Assembly (NCBI RefSeq): GCF_002574545.1
Contig: NZ_NUGT01000023.1
Span: 1 to 51,513, forward strand
Direction: 5' to 3'
Source of the DNA: Bacillus sp. AFS055030
GTDB taxonomy: Bacteria > Bacillota > Bacilli > Bacillales > Bacillaceae_G
DNA length: 51,513 bases
The position numbers were made by a program, and so were the translations under genes. Shown here piece by piece: positions 17,658-26,557 of the stretch. The first letter of the stretch is position 1, and each line of letters starts with the position of its first letter. A model generated the notes under the pieces. That model was not told the DNA's origin. It worked only from the letters and a program-made list of their open reading frames with translations, and made no database searches.

Positions 17658-18110
17658 TTGAAAATTGCTTTCATTGCACATGATCAAAAGAAAAATGACT
17701 TAGTAAATTTTGCGATGGCATATGAATCTATTTTATCTAAACACGAATTATATTCTACAGGAACAACTGGAACAAGAATAATGGAAAATACAAATTTAAA
17801 CATACATCGTTTTAATTCTGGACCACTGGGTGGAGATCAGGAAATCGGTGCTTTAATAGCGAAGAATTTGATGGATATTGTTATCTTCTTTCGGGATCCA
17901 CTTACAGCACAACCACATGAACCGGATATTTTAGCTTTAATTCGTCTATGTGATGTTTACTCAATTCCTTTAGCCACAAACATGGGTACTGCAGAAATAT
18001 TAATCCATGGTCTAGAGCGAGGGGATTTAAAGTGGAGAAACATTGTACATGGTAAACAAAATAAAGAAAATATAAGCAAAAATCTTAAAATAGATGAAGG
18101 AATCGAATAA
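17658..18110 (+). CDS. mgsA: methylglyoxal synthase
   Basis: Turns dihydroxyacetone phosphate into methylglyoxal plus phosphate, a glycolytic overflow bypass. The 150 residues contain the whole family core: [10 protein letters not shown] at the start, [39 protein letters not shown] and [17 protein letters not shown]. Start taken as TTG at 17658, 9 bases after AAAGGA and exactly where the family begins (MKIA...); longer frames run into the kinase remnant. About 13 residues longer than B. subtilis MgsA at the C-terminus. In Bacillus mgsA normally sits with dapB and bshB1; here it is alone, so it may be a moved or second copy. Confidence 0.93.
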   Translation: MKIAFIAHDQKKNDLVNFAMAYESILSKHELYSTGTTGTRIMENTNLNIHRFNSGPLGGDQEIGALIAKNLMDIVIFFRDPLTAQPHEPDILALIRLCDVYSIPLATNMGTAEILIHGLERGDLKWRNIVHGKQNKENISKNLKIDEGIE

Positions 18111-18163
18111 TAAACTTTGATGAAGGAAATAGTAATTCTAGTTCGTTTATAAGGAGGTTTATG

Positions 18164-18328
18164 ATGGATAATCAAGGAATTGGACATACACATGATACAG
18201 GTGAAACAGTCAAGATTTCTGGCTATTATACTGACCAAGACGGAGAGCATATTGAATTACAAGCAGGACAAAAATTCCCTAACTGCCCTTCATCAGGAAA
18301 GCCAACGAAATGGAGACACGGACGTTAA
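18164..18328 (+). CDS. YjzC-like small protein
   Basis: 54-residue product with AAGGAGG 6 bases before the chosen ATG (18164; an ATG three bases earlier is too close). The sequence has a GETVKISGYY segment, then LQAGQKFPNCPSSGKPTKW and an RHGR end, the layout of the YjzC family of short Bacillus proteins of unknown function. It lies between mgsA and a long bidirectional terminator, so may be co-transcribed with mgsA. Confidence 0.72.
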   Translation: MDNQGIGHTHDTGETVKISGYYTDQDGEHIELQAGQKFPNCPSSGKPTKWRHGR

Positions 18329-18337
18329 TAGCAGAAG

Positions 18338-18382
18338 TTCAGTAAAAAAAGATTGTACGATGTACAATCTTTTTTTACTGAA
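18338..18382. terminator. long bidirectional terminator
   Basis: Perfect 21-bp inverted repeat (18338-18358, 18362-18382) with a 3-base loop; the stem includes A7/T7 runs. It ends the plus-strand YjzC-like transcript and the minus-strand copD transcript, and overlaps the last codons of copD. Confidence 0.9.
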
Positions 18383-19457
18383 TAGATACGCTATACATTA
18401 CTCCAAGATACATTGTAATCACAAAGCATAGACTAAATGCAATTGATAGCATGATTTTTGTCTTTTTAATAAAACTGATGACTAATAACCCTAAGAAGAT
18501 GATTGCCATGCTTATTAACATTGTACCTTCTACCGTAAAAGTAACAGCTATTCTAATAGGTAAGGTAAGGTCAATCCCCATAATCCATTCAATCCATTTA
18601 GACGGACCCTCGTTTTGCAAAGTTAAGTTAATATTATGCGGTGGAGATTTAGTGCCCATTATAGCCGTAAAACAGAATACTAGCGTAATTGTAATATACT
18701 CTGCCTTTAACCAACTACGAATAGTACTTGAAGGACCTTCAGTGGACTTTCGCATTAGTACACCATTGAAAAAAGCAAAAAACAATACTGGTATGATACT
18801 AATGTGCTTTAAAAGTAACATTTGTCCATAAGGAAGTAACCAAGCATTCGAATAGTCTTCTAATTTAACGACTTCTAGCATTAACACTAAACCACTTATG
18901 AAAATAATAACGACACATATGATGGCTAAAGGTGTAAACCATTTTAAGAATCTACCATAGTTTTTATAATCCTTAGCTAGCCATGTAACATTAAATAGAA
19001 TTCCACTCCAGATAGAAACCATTAGAAAATGACTACTTTGAAAGATAAAACCCGTCCAAAAGTTCATAGAGGTAATATGACCTGCATAACCGATACTTAA
19101 GATCATCATGAATAACCAAAAGAAATTAAAAAACGTTTTACCATCGCTATAAATATTAATGACAAGCATAATGGCAAACATACTCAAGTAAATCCATGCA
19201 TTACCTACAGCTGTTTTTATGAATACAGAATAAATGGCTGTTTTAAGATGAACATCATCTAGGAAAAAAGTAATAATTTGTAGAGCAGGAAATAGTGAAA
19301 AGAAAAGTATGCCGACAATAACTAAATAAACTGTACCTTTTGTAATGTTGATTGTTGGTTTTTTGTCTGACGGAACAAAATCTAATACAAACTTTCCTGC
19401 TAATATTGAATAAAGAATATATGTTATGAACTCAGTGATTGGAATGGTATAACTCAT
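18375..19457 (-). CDS. CopD family copper import/resistance membrane protein
   Basis: 360-residue integral membrane protein with about nine helices and the CopD domain, comparable to the C-terminal part of B. subtilis YcnJ, a copper importer. Conserved histidines and methionines lie in the helices (TSMNFW, SSHFLM, LLKHIS, MGTKSPPHNIN). Its ATG overlaps the copC stop by 4 bases (ATGA), so the two are translationally coupled. Together they replace the single fused CopC-CopD protein of B. subtilis. The last three codons lie inside the terminator stem. Confidence 0.88.
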   Translation of the reverse strand: MSYTIPITEFITYILYSILAGKFVLDFVPSDKKPTINITKGTVYLVIVGILFFSLFPALQIITFFLDDVHLKTAIYSVFIKTAVGNAWIYLSMFAIMLVINIYSDGKTFFNFFWLFMMILSIGYAGHITSMNFWTGFIFQSSHFLMVSIWSGILFNVTWLAKDYKNYGRFLKWFTPLAIICVVIIFISGLVLMLEVVKLEDYSNAWLLPYGQMLLLKHISIIPVLFFAFFNGVLMRKSTEGPSSTIRSWLKAEYITITLVFCFTAIMGTKSPPHNINLTLQNEGPSKWIEWIMGIDLTLPIRIAVTFTVEGTMLISMAIIFLGLLVISFIKKTKIMLSIAFSLCFVITMYLGVMYSVSIQ

Positions 19458-19996
19458 TTTCTATTCCAAAGAACAACTCCACCAACCATTAATGCGATTC
19501 CAAAAAGACCGATTGCAATTAGTGGAATAAAATATTTAGATCTTTCTTTTTTAGGAGTAGCTTCTTTTTGTTTTTGTTTAGTTGGGGTTTGATCCTTCAC
19601 TGCTTTGTCAGTTGTTTTAGTATCTGCTGTCGTTTTAGTTTCAGCCTGCTTTAATTCTACTTTGAAAGGAATCTGACCTGTTATTGGATGGCCATCTTCA
19701 CTTAATACTTTCCACTCAATCTTATAGTCGCCATTTTCTAACCCATTTGGTAGATCAGCAATTAATTTATTACCTTTAATAGAAACATTTGTGACTGTCG
19801 TAGCTTTTCCAGCTTTATATAATTTGATTGTACCTAATTGCTCAAGAGCTTCTTCAAATTCAAGTGTGATTTGTTTAATTGGTTCGGTGATAATTTGCCC
19901 ATTTGATGGATTAGAAGAAACAAGCTTAGTATGCGCACTCGCCAAAGTAGGGAATAAAAATAGCATTAAAATAATGATTGATAAACCTTTTTTCAT
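19454..19996 (-). CDS. CopC domain copper-binding protein
   Basis: Extracytoplasmic copper chaperone. Signal peptide of 21 residues ending ASA, so the mature protein would begin with the copper-ligating His (HTKLVSSNP); the second CopC motif EDGHPITG is present near 115-122. A Thr/Lys-rich linker (about 125-158) leads to a C-terminal membrane helix and WNRK tail. 180 residues. Partner of the overlapping copD gene. Confidence 0.9.
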   Translation of the reverse strand: MKKGLSIIILMLFLFPTLASAHTKLVSSNPSNGQIITEPIKQITLEFEEALEQLGTIKLYKAGKATTVTNVSIKGNKLIADLPNGLENGDYKIEWKVLSEDGHPITGQIPFKVELKQAETKTTADTKTTDKAVKDQTPTKQKQKEATPKKERSKYFIPLIAIGLFGIALMVGGVVLWNRK

Positions 19997-20120
19997 ATAA
20001 ATCTCCTTCTTATGTAAAAATTTGTGCTTAATTTAATATAATGTAAAAACTTGAAATTATGAAATTATATTATTTTAGTTAAATTAACCACTCTTCTCAA
20101 TTACACATTTTAGCTCAAAA

Positions 20121-20148
20121 ATGTGATGTATTTGTGAAGTAGATGTAA
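20121..20148 (-). promoter_or_regulatory. Pho-box-like repeats before the alkaline phosphatase
   Basis: Three direct repeats with exact 11-base period: ATGTGA (20121), TTGTGA (20132), ATGTAA (20143). Read on the minus strand they are TTACAT, TCACAA, TCACAT, near the PhoP motif TT(A/C)ACA with 11-bp spacing. They lie in the 290-base gap between copC and the alkaline phosphatase gene, which otherwise shows no structure. Orientation is opposite to the gene, so this is tentative. Confidence 0.4.
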
Positions 20149-20288
20149 CTAATTAAAGAATAGTATTGTTAGTTTTAATAAAGAAAATTAATTTATTATT
20201 TACAGAACCTCCAAAGTAAATTAATAAAATTTCATTAAAATTAAGAAGTGGAAAATAATGAAAATTTAATTTTTTAGGAGGTTATTTT

Positions 20289-21677
20289 ATGTTTAAAAAC
20301 AAACTTAAGAAAAAGTTAATTCCAGTGGCAGTGCTTTCAACTATGGCATTTGGTTCAATTATTGGCTCATTTGCTAACCATACAGTACAAGCTAAGGAAG
20401 CAAACAAGAACGAAATTAGGAATGTAATTTTTTTAATTGGTGACGGAATGGGTGTATCATATACTACTGCTTATCGTTATTTAAAAGATAATCCAAAAAC
20501 AAAAGAAGTTGAACAAACAGAATTCGATCATTACTTAGTAGGGCAACAAATGACATATCCTGAGGACCCAAAACAAAATATTACTGACTCGGCAGCAGCT
20601 GCAACTGCAATGTCAGCGGGAGTTAAAACATATAATGCTGCAATTGGCGTAGATAATGATGGAGCAAGAGTAAAAACAGTACTAGAAGCTGCAAAGGAAA
20701 AAGGAAAAGCAACAGGGCTTGTAGCTACTTCAGAAATTACACATGCTACACCAGCGTCATATGGGGCGCATGATGTAAGTCGTAAAAATATGAATGCAAT
20801 TGCTGATGATTATTATGATGAACTAATTAAAGGTGGACATAAAATAGATGTCATGCTTGGTGGCGGATTAAATAACTTTGTACGAGAAGATCGTGATTTA
20901 ACAAAGCAGTTTAAAAAAGATGGCTACTCTTACGTAACGAATAAAAATCAACTGTTAAAGGATAAAAACAATAAAATATTAGGTTTATTTGCTCCTGGTG
21001 GAATGCCAAAGATGATCGACCGTGAGGCATCTACTCCGTCATTAAGTGAAATGACAAATACAGCGATTAATAAATTAAGTAGAGATAAAGACGGTTTCTT
21101 CTTAATGGTAGAAGGTAGTCAAATTGATTGGGCTGGACATGATAACGATATCGTTGCGGCAATGAGTGAAATGGAAGACTTTGAAAAAGCATTTAAAGCT
21201 GCTATTGCTTATGCTAAAAAGGACAAGCATACATTAGTCGTTGCAACTGCAGATCACTCAACTGGGGGCTATTCTATTGGTGCAAAAGGTGATTACAATT
21301 GGCACGGGGAACCGGTTGCTGCAGCAAAACGTACGCCAGATTTCATGGCTGAACAAATTAGTAAAGGCGCAGATGTAGAAAAAACATTGAAATCGAATAT
21401 TAACTTAGAATTAAAGCCCGAAGAAATTCAATCTGTAAAAAAAGCAGCAGAATCAAAAAATATGGTAGAGATTGATAATGCAATCGAAGCAATTATTGAT
21501 AACCGTTCAGTAACTGGATGGACTACTAGTGGTCACACAGGTGAAGACGTAAATGTTTATGCGTATGGACCTGGTAGCCAATTATTTGCAGGGAAAATTG
21601 ATAATACTGATCAAGCAAAAAATATCTTTAGAATTTTAAAGAATGGTAAAGAAGTAAAAACAGATCCAGTTAAATGA
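20289..21677 (+). CDS. phoA: secreted alkaline phosphatase
   Basis: Releases phosphate from organic monoesters outside the cell. 462 residues, as in B. subtilis PhoA/PhoB. Signal peptide with KNKLKKKL start and cleavage expected after VQA (about 35). Catalytic Ser101 lies in ITDSAAAAT; metal ligands in LIGDGMG (Asp52), QIDWAGHDND, TADHST and SGHTGED. AGGAGG precedes the ATG by 8 bases. Expected to respond to phosphate starvation; 11-bp spaced repeats upstream may be a PhoP site. The lipoprotein gene follows after 28 bases. The symbol is by family; phoA and phoB cannot be told apart here. Confidence 0.94.
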   Translation: MFKNKLKKKLIPVAVLSTMAFGSIIGSFANHTVQAKEANKNEIRNVIFLIGDGMGVSYTTAYRYLKDNPKTKEVEQTEFDHYLVGQQMTYPEDPKQNITDSAAAATAMSAGVKTYNAAIGVDNDGARVKTVLEAAKEKGKATGLVATSEITHATPASYGAHDVSRKNMNAIADDYYDELIKGGHKIDVMLGGGLNNFVREDRDLTKQFKKDGYSYVTNKNQLLKDKNNKILGLFAPGGMPKMIDREASTPSLSEMTNTAINKLSRDKDGFFLMVEGSQIDWAGHDNDIVAAMSEMEDFEKAFKAAIAYAKKDKHTLVVATADHSTGGYSIGAKGDYNWHGEPVAAAKRTPDFMAEQISKGADVEKTLKSNINLELKPEEIQSVKKAAESKNMVEIDNAIEAIIDNRSVTGWTTSGHTGEDVNVYAYGPGSQLFAGKIDNTDQAKNIFRILKNGKEVKTDPVK

Positions 21678-21705
21678 CGGGATTTAGTGATGAAAGGTGA
21701 TTTAG

Positions 21706-22377
21706 ATGAAAAAATTGATTCCATTTATTTTACTTTCATTCATGCTTACAGGATGTAGTTTAGTTGAGAAGGAGAAAACAACTGCTTCAGCAGAGAATAT
21801 AAAAAACGTCTCAACGATCTCCAAAAGCCGGGCAAAGACTTTAGACGATGTATATGTAACAAATCCACAGGTTTCAGATGATACGAGGTTAATTCTTAAA
21901 GGTCAAACGCAAAAAGATGAGAAAGGTGAAGTTACTTTAGAAGACATTGCTTCATTAAATCAGTCTTACACAATTGGACCAATCGTTATGAAAATTAAAC
22001 AGGTTAAGCTGATTAAAAACTTACCAACGTATTCTCTTATGGATTATTTTCATTATTATACAGAAAGCTATGAAAGTTTTCGATTCATTAAGGTTGAGGT
22101 AGAAATCATAAATCACTCGAATAAACAATTACACTTTGGTCCAGTTGCCCATTTGATGACAAGTAATCATGAAGTAAAGGAATTTAAAGATGACTTCTAT
22201 ATTGAATATTTAGGTGGAGAAATCAATCCAAATAGTTCAAAACAAGGCGCAATGGGATTTATTGTTGATCATACTGATCCTAGCTTGAAATGGATTGAGT
22301 TAACAACTAGTGATGTATTAGATGATCAACATAAAGTGATTGCTAAAGCACAAAAAATAAAAGTGGATTTTCATTAG
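21706..22377 (+). CDS. putative lipoprotein with Ig-like (DUF4352-type) domain
   Basis: 223 residues; signal peptide ends in lipobox LTGC (Cys17), so it should be anchored outside the cytoplasmic membrane. The C-terminal half (about 90-220) is a beta-rich domain with the F-I-K-V-E-V-E-I-I-N-H-S pattern and a late SLKWIELTTSD strand, the layout of DUF4352-like domains. Translated from its own GGTGAT 28 bases after the phosphatase gene with no terminator between, so probably co-transcribed. Specific function unknown. Confidence 0.8.
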   Translation: MKKLIPFILLSFMLTGCSLVEKEKTTASAENIKNVSTISKSRAKTLDDVYVTNPQVSDDTRLILKGQTQKDEKGEVTLEDIASLNQSYTIGPIVMKIKQVKLIKNLPTYSLMDYFHYYTESYESFRFIKVEVEIINHSNKQLHFGPVAHLMTSNHEVKEFKDDFYIEYLGGEINPNSSKQGAMGFIVDHTDPSLKWIELTTSDVLDDQHKVIAKAQKIKVDFH

Positions 22378-22385
22378 ATTACACA

Positions 22386-22426
22386 AAAAAAACTCCTTTC
22401 TAAAAAATAGAAAAAGGAGTTTTTTA
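22386..22426. terminator. bidirectional terminator
   Basis: AAAAAAACTCCTTTCTA pairs with TAGAAAAAGGAGTTTTTT (one or two A bulges). A run on the left, T run on the right; serves the lipoprotein gene and the converging hxlR-type gene. Confidence 0.85.
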
Positions 22427-22428
22427 TT

Positions 22429-22794
22429 TTATAAGGTGATTTCATCCTCAACTGGTGGAAGGAGTACGTCATTTTTATCAGGATACATTGTTTCAATATG
22501 ATTTTCTCCCCAAGAGCACAGTAGGTCTAATACTTCTTTTAATGACCATCCGTAATCCGTTAAGGAATATTCCACTTTTGGCGGAACTTGATTAAATACT
22601 TTTCGGTGAACGATATTGTCTTCCTGCAATTCTTTAAGCTGCTGAGTTAACATTTTTTGGGTAATGTTCGGCATCAATTTTTTCAACTGAGAAGTTCTTT
22701 TTGTACCTTTTGTCAAATGACATAGAATGACAACTTTCCACTTACCACCGATTACATCTAACGAAGCTTCAACCGGAATATTGTATTTTTTCAT
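22429..22794 (-). CDS. HxlR family transcriptional regulator
   Basis: 121-residue winged-helix regulator: SLDVIGGKWKVVILCHL at 11-27 and ITQKMLTQQLKEL near 44-56 are the family signatures, followed by VEYSLTDYGWSL. Cys24 in VILCHL is not at the N-terminal position used by thiol sensors such as YodB. It is divergent from the MFS transporter and aldo-keto reductase genes, and a perfect palindrome lies between, so it probably controls them, as YodB/HypR-type regulators do for stress genes. Confidence 0.92.
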   Translation of the reverse strand: MKKYNIPVEASLDVIGGKWKVVILCHLTKGTKRTSQLKKLMPNITQKMLTQQLKELQEDNIVHRKVFNQVPPKVEYSLTDYGWSLKEVLDLLCSWGENHIETMYPDKNDVLLPPVEDEITL

Positions 22795-22922
22795 TTTCTC
22801 CTCTCCTTCATTATTAATGATTCAAATATCATAACATTCTCTTCGCAAACTGTGTAGTTTCTAGTTCGATAAAAAACTTTTTTGAGAATTTTTCACTGTT
22901 TTAAACCTTTATTCTCTTAAAT

Positions 22923-22938
22923 GTTACTAAAAAGTAAC
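22923..22938. promoter_or_regulatory. HxlR-type operator palindrome
   Basis: GTTACT-AAAA-AGTAAC: perfect 6-bp arms. Similar TTACT...AGTAA elements are bound by HxlR/MarR-DUF24 regulators in Bacillus. It lies in the 398-base divergent gap between the regulator (22794) and the transporter (23193), which has no other evident feature. Confidence 0.6.
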
Positions 22939-23192
22939 TATATCACTTCAAAGTACATACTTCTTTTACTTAATCCTATCGGTCATAATGACAATAGTTA
23001 ATTGATTAACACACACATTTACGAAAAGTATTTTTCCATTGTTCCTTAAATGTATAGAGGAATACGTTAATCTTTTACTATTTCTTTTCATTTATGTTTT
23101 GAATGATAATGAGACTTTATTCAGGCGCCATGTCTCTTTGTATTCAAACTAAAAATAAAACGCACAATAAAAATAACAAGGAGGATTTATAT

Positions 23193-24395
23193 ATGAGTTC
23201 AACTGCTGCTTCGATTAAGATACAAGAGAAAAAAAGTGGCACTCCTGCGTTAATGGCTCTTGCTATTAGTGCATTTGGGATTGGGACAACGGAATTTGTT
23301 CCTGTAGGTTTATTATCAACTCTTGCTGGTGATTTGAACATTTCAATCACATTAGCGGGATTATTAATTTCTGGATATGCGATGGGTGTTGCATTTGGAG
23401 CACCAATTTTAACTGCATTAACAAACAAAATTGGTCGAAAATCATTACTAATGCTATTAATGATTATTTTCATCATTGGGAATAGTGTTGCAGCCTTTTC
23501 AAGTAGTTTTGGTCTATTGTTAGTTGCGCGAATCATTACATCATTTTCGCATGGTGTGTTCTTTTCAATCGGTTCAACAATTGCAGCCGATGTAGTACCT
23601 GAAAATAAACGTGCAAGTGCGATTGCCTTTATGTTCACAGGCTTGACTGTTGCGACTGTAACGGGTGTTCCATTAGGTACATTTATTGGTCAACATTTCG
23701 GATGGAGATCAACTTTTGGAGCCGTAGCAATATTAGGTGTTATTGCAATCATTGCAATTGCGTTATTAGTTCCAAAAACAATTAAACAGCCACCAGCATC
23801 AAAGTTTAGTGATAACCTGAAAGTTTTAAAAAATGGACCATTACTTTTAGCCTTTGCTATTACAGCTTTAGGGTATGGAGGTACGTTTGTAGCTTTCACA
23901 TACTTGTCACCAATTCTTGAAAAAATTACCGGCTTTGCTCCAAACTCTGTAAGTATTATCTTACTTGTTTATGGTATTGCAGTAGCACTTGGTAACACGA
24001 TCGGTGGAAAAGCGGCTAATAAAAATCCTTTAAAAGCACTAACATGGATGTTTGCTGTTCAAGCTATTGTTCTTATTATTCTTTCGTTTACAGCTCCATT
24101 TAAACTAGTAGGAATTGTAACGATTTTCTTCTTAGGCTTGCTTGCTTTTATGAATGTACCTGGTCTACAAATTTATGTTGTGAAATTAGCTGAGAAGTAT
24201 GTCCCATCTGCTGTAGATATTGCATCAGCGCTAAATATAGCAGCGTTCAACGTAGGTATTGCAATTGGAGCATTTATTGGTGGTTTAGTTGTAGATACTA
24301 TCGGCCTGATTCATACACCATGGATTGGTGGGATCATGGTATTAGGAGCTGTTGGGTTAAGCATCTGGAGCGCTTCTTTAGAAAAGAATAAGTAA
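23193..24395 (+). CDS. MFS transporter, DHA1 family
   Basis: Twelve-helix proton-coupled exporter of 400 residues. The first helix carries GIGTTEFVPVGLL, typical of the AraJ/YdhP-like DHA1 exporters; the loop after helix 2 has the MFS motif NKIGRKS, and helix 5 the VTGVPLGTFIG motif C that marks antiporters. AAGGAGG sits just before the ATG at 23193; an in-frame extension upstream to 23103 lacks a binding site. Divergent from the HxlR regulator and followed after 44 bases by an aldo-keto reductase gene, suggesting a small efflux-and-reduction stress operon. Confidence 0.92.
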   Translation: MSSTAASIKIQEKKSGTPALMALAISAFGIGTTEFVPVGLLSTLAGDLNISITLAGLLISGYAMGVAFGAPILTALTNKIGRKSLLMLLMIIFIIGNSVAAFSSSFGLLLVARIITSFSHGVFFSIGSTIAADVVPENKRASAIAFMFTGLTVATVTGVPLGTFIGQHFGWRSTFGAVAILGVIAIIAIALLVPKTIKQPPASKFSDNLKVLKNGPLLLAFAITALGYGGTFVAFTYLSPILEKITGFAPNSVSIILLVYGIAVALGNTIGGKAANKNPLKALTWMFAVQAIVLIILSFTAPFKLVGIVTIFFLGLLAFMNVPGLQIYVVKLAEKYVPSAVDIASALNIAAFNVGIAIGAFIGGLVVDTIGLIHTPWIGGIMVLGAVGLSIWSASLEKNK

Positions 24396-24439
24396 ATTTT
24401 TAAAATAATAAATAAATAATTTAAAGGGAGAAATAAAAA

Positions 24440-25270
24440 ATGAATAATTTAGTTAAATTAAATAATGGTTTAGAAATGCCAGTAATTGGGTTAGGAGTTT
24501 TCCAAGTAGAAGACGGACAAGTGGTAATTGATTCTGTAAAAGCTGCAATAAGAAATGGCTACCGTAGTATCGATACTGCAGCGATTTATCAAAACGAAGA
24601 AGGTGTAGGGCAAGGTATTAGAGAAGCTCTTGAAGAAAATGGTCTAAAACGTGAAGACTTATTTATTACATCAAAGGTATGGAATGCTGATCTAGGCTAC
24701 CAATCAACTTTAGATGCTTTTGAATTAAGTTTGAAAAAACTAGGTCTTGATTATTTAGATCTATATTTAATTCACTGGCCAGTTGAAGGTAAATATGTTG
24801 AATCATGGAAAGCACTTGAAACACTTTACAAAAACGGGAAAGTAAAAGCAATTGGAATGAGTAACTTCCAAATTCACCACTTGAAAGAAGTAATGGCAAA
24901 TGCTGAAATAATGCCTATGATCAACCAAGTTGAATTACATCCAATGCTAAGTCAAGTTGAACTAAGAGAATTTTTAAAAGAAAATTCAATTCAAGTAGAA
25001 GCATGGGCGCCATTAATGCAAGGGCAATTATTTGACAATGAAACTTTATTACAAATAGCAAACAAACATAATAAATCAATTGCTCAAGTTGTATTACGTT
25101 GGCATTTACAAAATGGTGTTGTCATCATACCAAAATCAATCAAAGAACATCGTATTCAAGAAAACGCAAATATTTTCGATTTTGAACTAACAGAAGAAGA
25201 TATGAACCAAATCAACTCACTGAACCAAAATCACCGTGTTGGTCCAGACCCTGACAATTTTGATTTTTAA
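24440..25270 (+). CDS. aldo/keto reductase
   Basis: NADPH-dependent carbonyl reductase with a TIM barrel; in Bacillus such enzymes reduce methylglyoxal and other aldehydes. The catalytic tetrad is visible: Asp45, Tyr50, Lys79 and His112 (DTAAIY, TSKVW, LIHWP), and IPKSIKEHR binds the cofactor phosphate. 276 residues, close to B. subtilis YtbE/YvgN. AAAGGGAG precedes the ATG. Same direction as the MFS gene, no terminator between, so likely one transcript under the HxlR regulator. Confidence 0.95.
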   Translation: MNNLVKLNNGLEMPVIGLGVFQVEDGQVVIDSVKAAIRNGYRSIDTAAIYQNEEGVGQGIREALEENGLKREDLFITSKVWNADLGYQSTLDAFELSLKKLGLDYLDLYLIHWPVEGKYVESWKALETLYKNGKVKAIGMSNFQIHHLKEVMANAEIMPMINQVELHPMLSQVELREFLKENSIQVEAWAPLMQGQLFDNETLLQIANKHNKSIAQVVLRWHLQNGVVIIPKSIKEHRIQENANIFDFELTEEDMNQINSLNQNHRVGPDPDNFDF

Positions 25271-25285
25271 ATAAAATATAAACGT

Positions 25286-25319
25286 AAACGACTGCTAAAT
25301 TCTTTGGCAGTCGTTTTTA
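25286..25319 (+). terminator. terminator after the aldo/keto reductase gene
   Basis: Stem AAACGACTGC/GCAGTCGTTT extended by TAAA/TTTG pairing, then Ts. The rest of the gap to 25563 shows no gene or clear signal. Confidence 0.9.
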
Positions 25320-25563
25320 TTTCTTATAAAGTGAAGTGTTTGCACATTCTCAAAAAATTAATTAAATCATAGAGGCATTTTTTATTAAGAGTCGAATATT
25401 CGAATATAACAATTTCATTTACAAAAACTTCCGCACCATAAGACTTAAGACTTACTAAGTTTAATACTTAAGTTCGTTTCAAAGTATATATTGTTTCGTT
25501 ACGATAAATAAGTAGTGAAAAATATTGGAGAACGGTCAAGTTGTAGTATAGGAGTTGATTACT

Positions 25564-26445
25564 TTGAAGAAAGAAACTAAGTTCAATACAATGAAAGAAC
25601 TGACGTTACACATAGTATTAGCTACGATATCGATCGTAATATTAGTCACTAGTTTACCTACTGTCATAACGATCTATAAAATATCGATTATTTTAGCAAT
25701 CATGGTAATTCTGCTTTTAGATTTTTATCTGGTAGTATCGAATCATAAAAGATTTTTAAAGGTTACAAAAATAGCGCTAATTTGTTTACTACTTTGTATA
25801 ACGGTAGTTGGCATTTTATTTTATGCTAGTCAATTTCTAGTATTCGTAGATGCGTACGGAATTGAGCGAATATTAACCAATCATATAGCAACGGCAAAAT
25901 TATTATTTTTCTTAATCTGTTTATCTCAACCGATTTTTTTACCTTTACCAGAAGCCCTTACTATTCCTGCAGGTAGTGCTGTAATCGGATCGTTTTCGGG
26001 AGCGTTATTAGGATTTTTAGGTTCAACTTTAGGTATTGTCATTATGTATTTCATAGCAAGAATAGGTGGACTTAAATTAGTTTCGAAGTTTGTTAAAGAA
26101 AGTCAGATAAAGAAATATCAGGAATATGTCAAAAAAAATGAAACAATTATTTTGACATTAATGTTTATTATTCCAATTTTACCGGATGAAATTATTTGTG
26201 TCGGGGCAGGGATTAGCAAAGTCTCTTTTAAAAAATTCCTTATAATTGCTTCGATTTCAAAATTAATTACATCATCTCTATTATCATACTCTGTGTATTT
26301 GGCTAAAATTTTCTCTTTAACAACATCACAAATAGTATTAACTAGTTCCATTTTAATTGCCTGCATCTTCTCTTTATCATTAATGATTAAGAAAACAATT
26401 AAACGAACCAATTCAAAAGAAGCTTACGTAACAGAAAGTGAATAA
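25564..26445 (+). CDS. VTT (DedA/SNARE-associated) domain membrane protein
   Basis: 293 residues, almost all hydrophobic: four helices in the first 115 residues, then a VTT domain with PLPEALTIPAGSAVIG (the re-entrant loop region) and a GFLGSTLGIVIMYFIARIGG helix. DedA/TMEM41/TVP38-type proteins move or scramble lipids, in bacteria including undecaprenyl phosphate; the exact role here is unknown. Start set at TTG 25564, 9 bases after TAGGAG; the TTG at 25555 touches that site and an ATG at 25591 lacks one. Extra N-terminal helices before the VTT domain are uncommon. Confidence 0.82.
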   Translation: MKKETKFNTMKELTLHIVLATISIVILVTSLPTVITIYKISIILAIMVILLLDFYLVVSNHKRFLKVTKIALICLLLCITVVGILFYASQFLVFVDAYGIERILTNHIATAKLLFFLICLSQPIFLPLPEALTIPAGSAVIGSFSGALLGFLGSTLGIVIMYFIARIGGLKLVSKFVKESQIKKYQEYVKKNETIILTLMFIIPILPDEIICVGAGISKVSFKKFLIIASISKLITSSLLSYSVYLAKIFSLTTSQIVLTSSILIACIFSLSLMIKKTIKRTNSKEAYVTESE

Positions 26446-26449
26446 TAAA

Positions 26450-26489
26450 AAAGGCAATGTAAGGTTAAACCATTACATTGCCTTTTTAC
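26450..26489 (+). terminator. terminator after the VTT gene
   Basis: 13-bp stem AAAGGCAATGTAA/TTACATTGCCTTT with a 10-base loop and T tail. Confidence 0.9.
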
Positions 26490-26557
26490 TTAGTTCAAAA
26501 ACTGCATTTGTCGAATTTGAAAATTTCCTGAGAAATAATGTAGAAAACATGACGAAT

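Noticed and set aside
22795-23192. Small leader peptide or riboswitch before the MFS gene
   Set aside because: No conserved RNA motif seen; the frame from 23103 lacks a binding site and joins the MFS frame only by chance openness.
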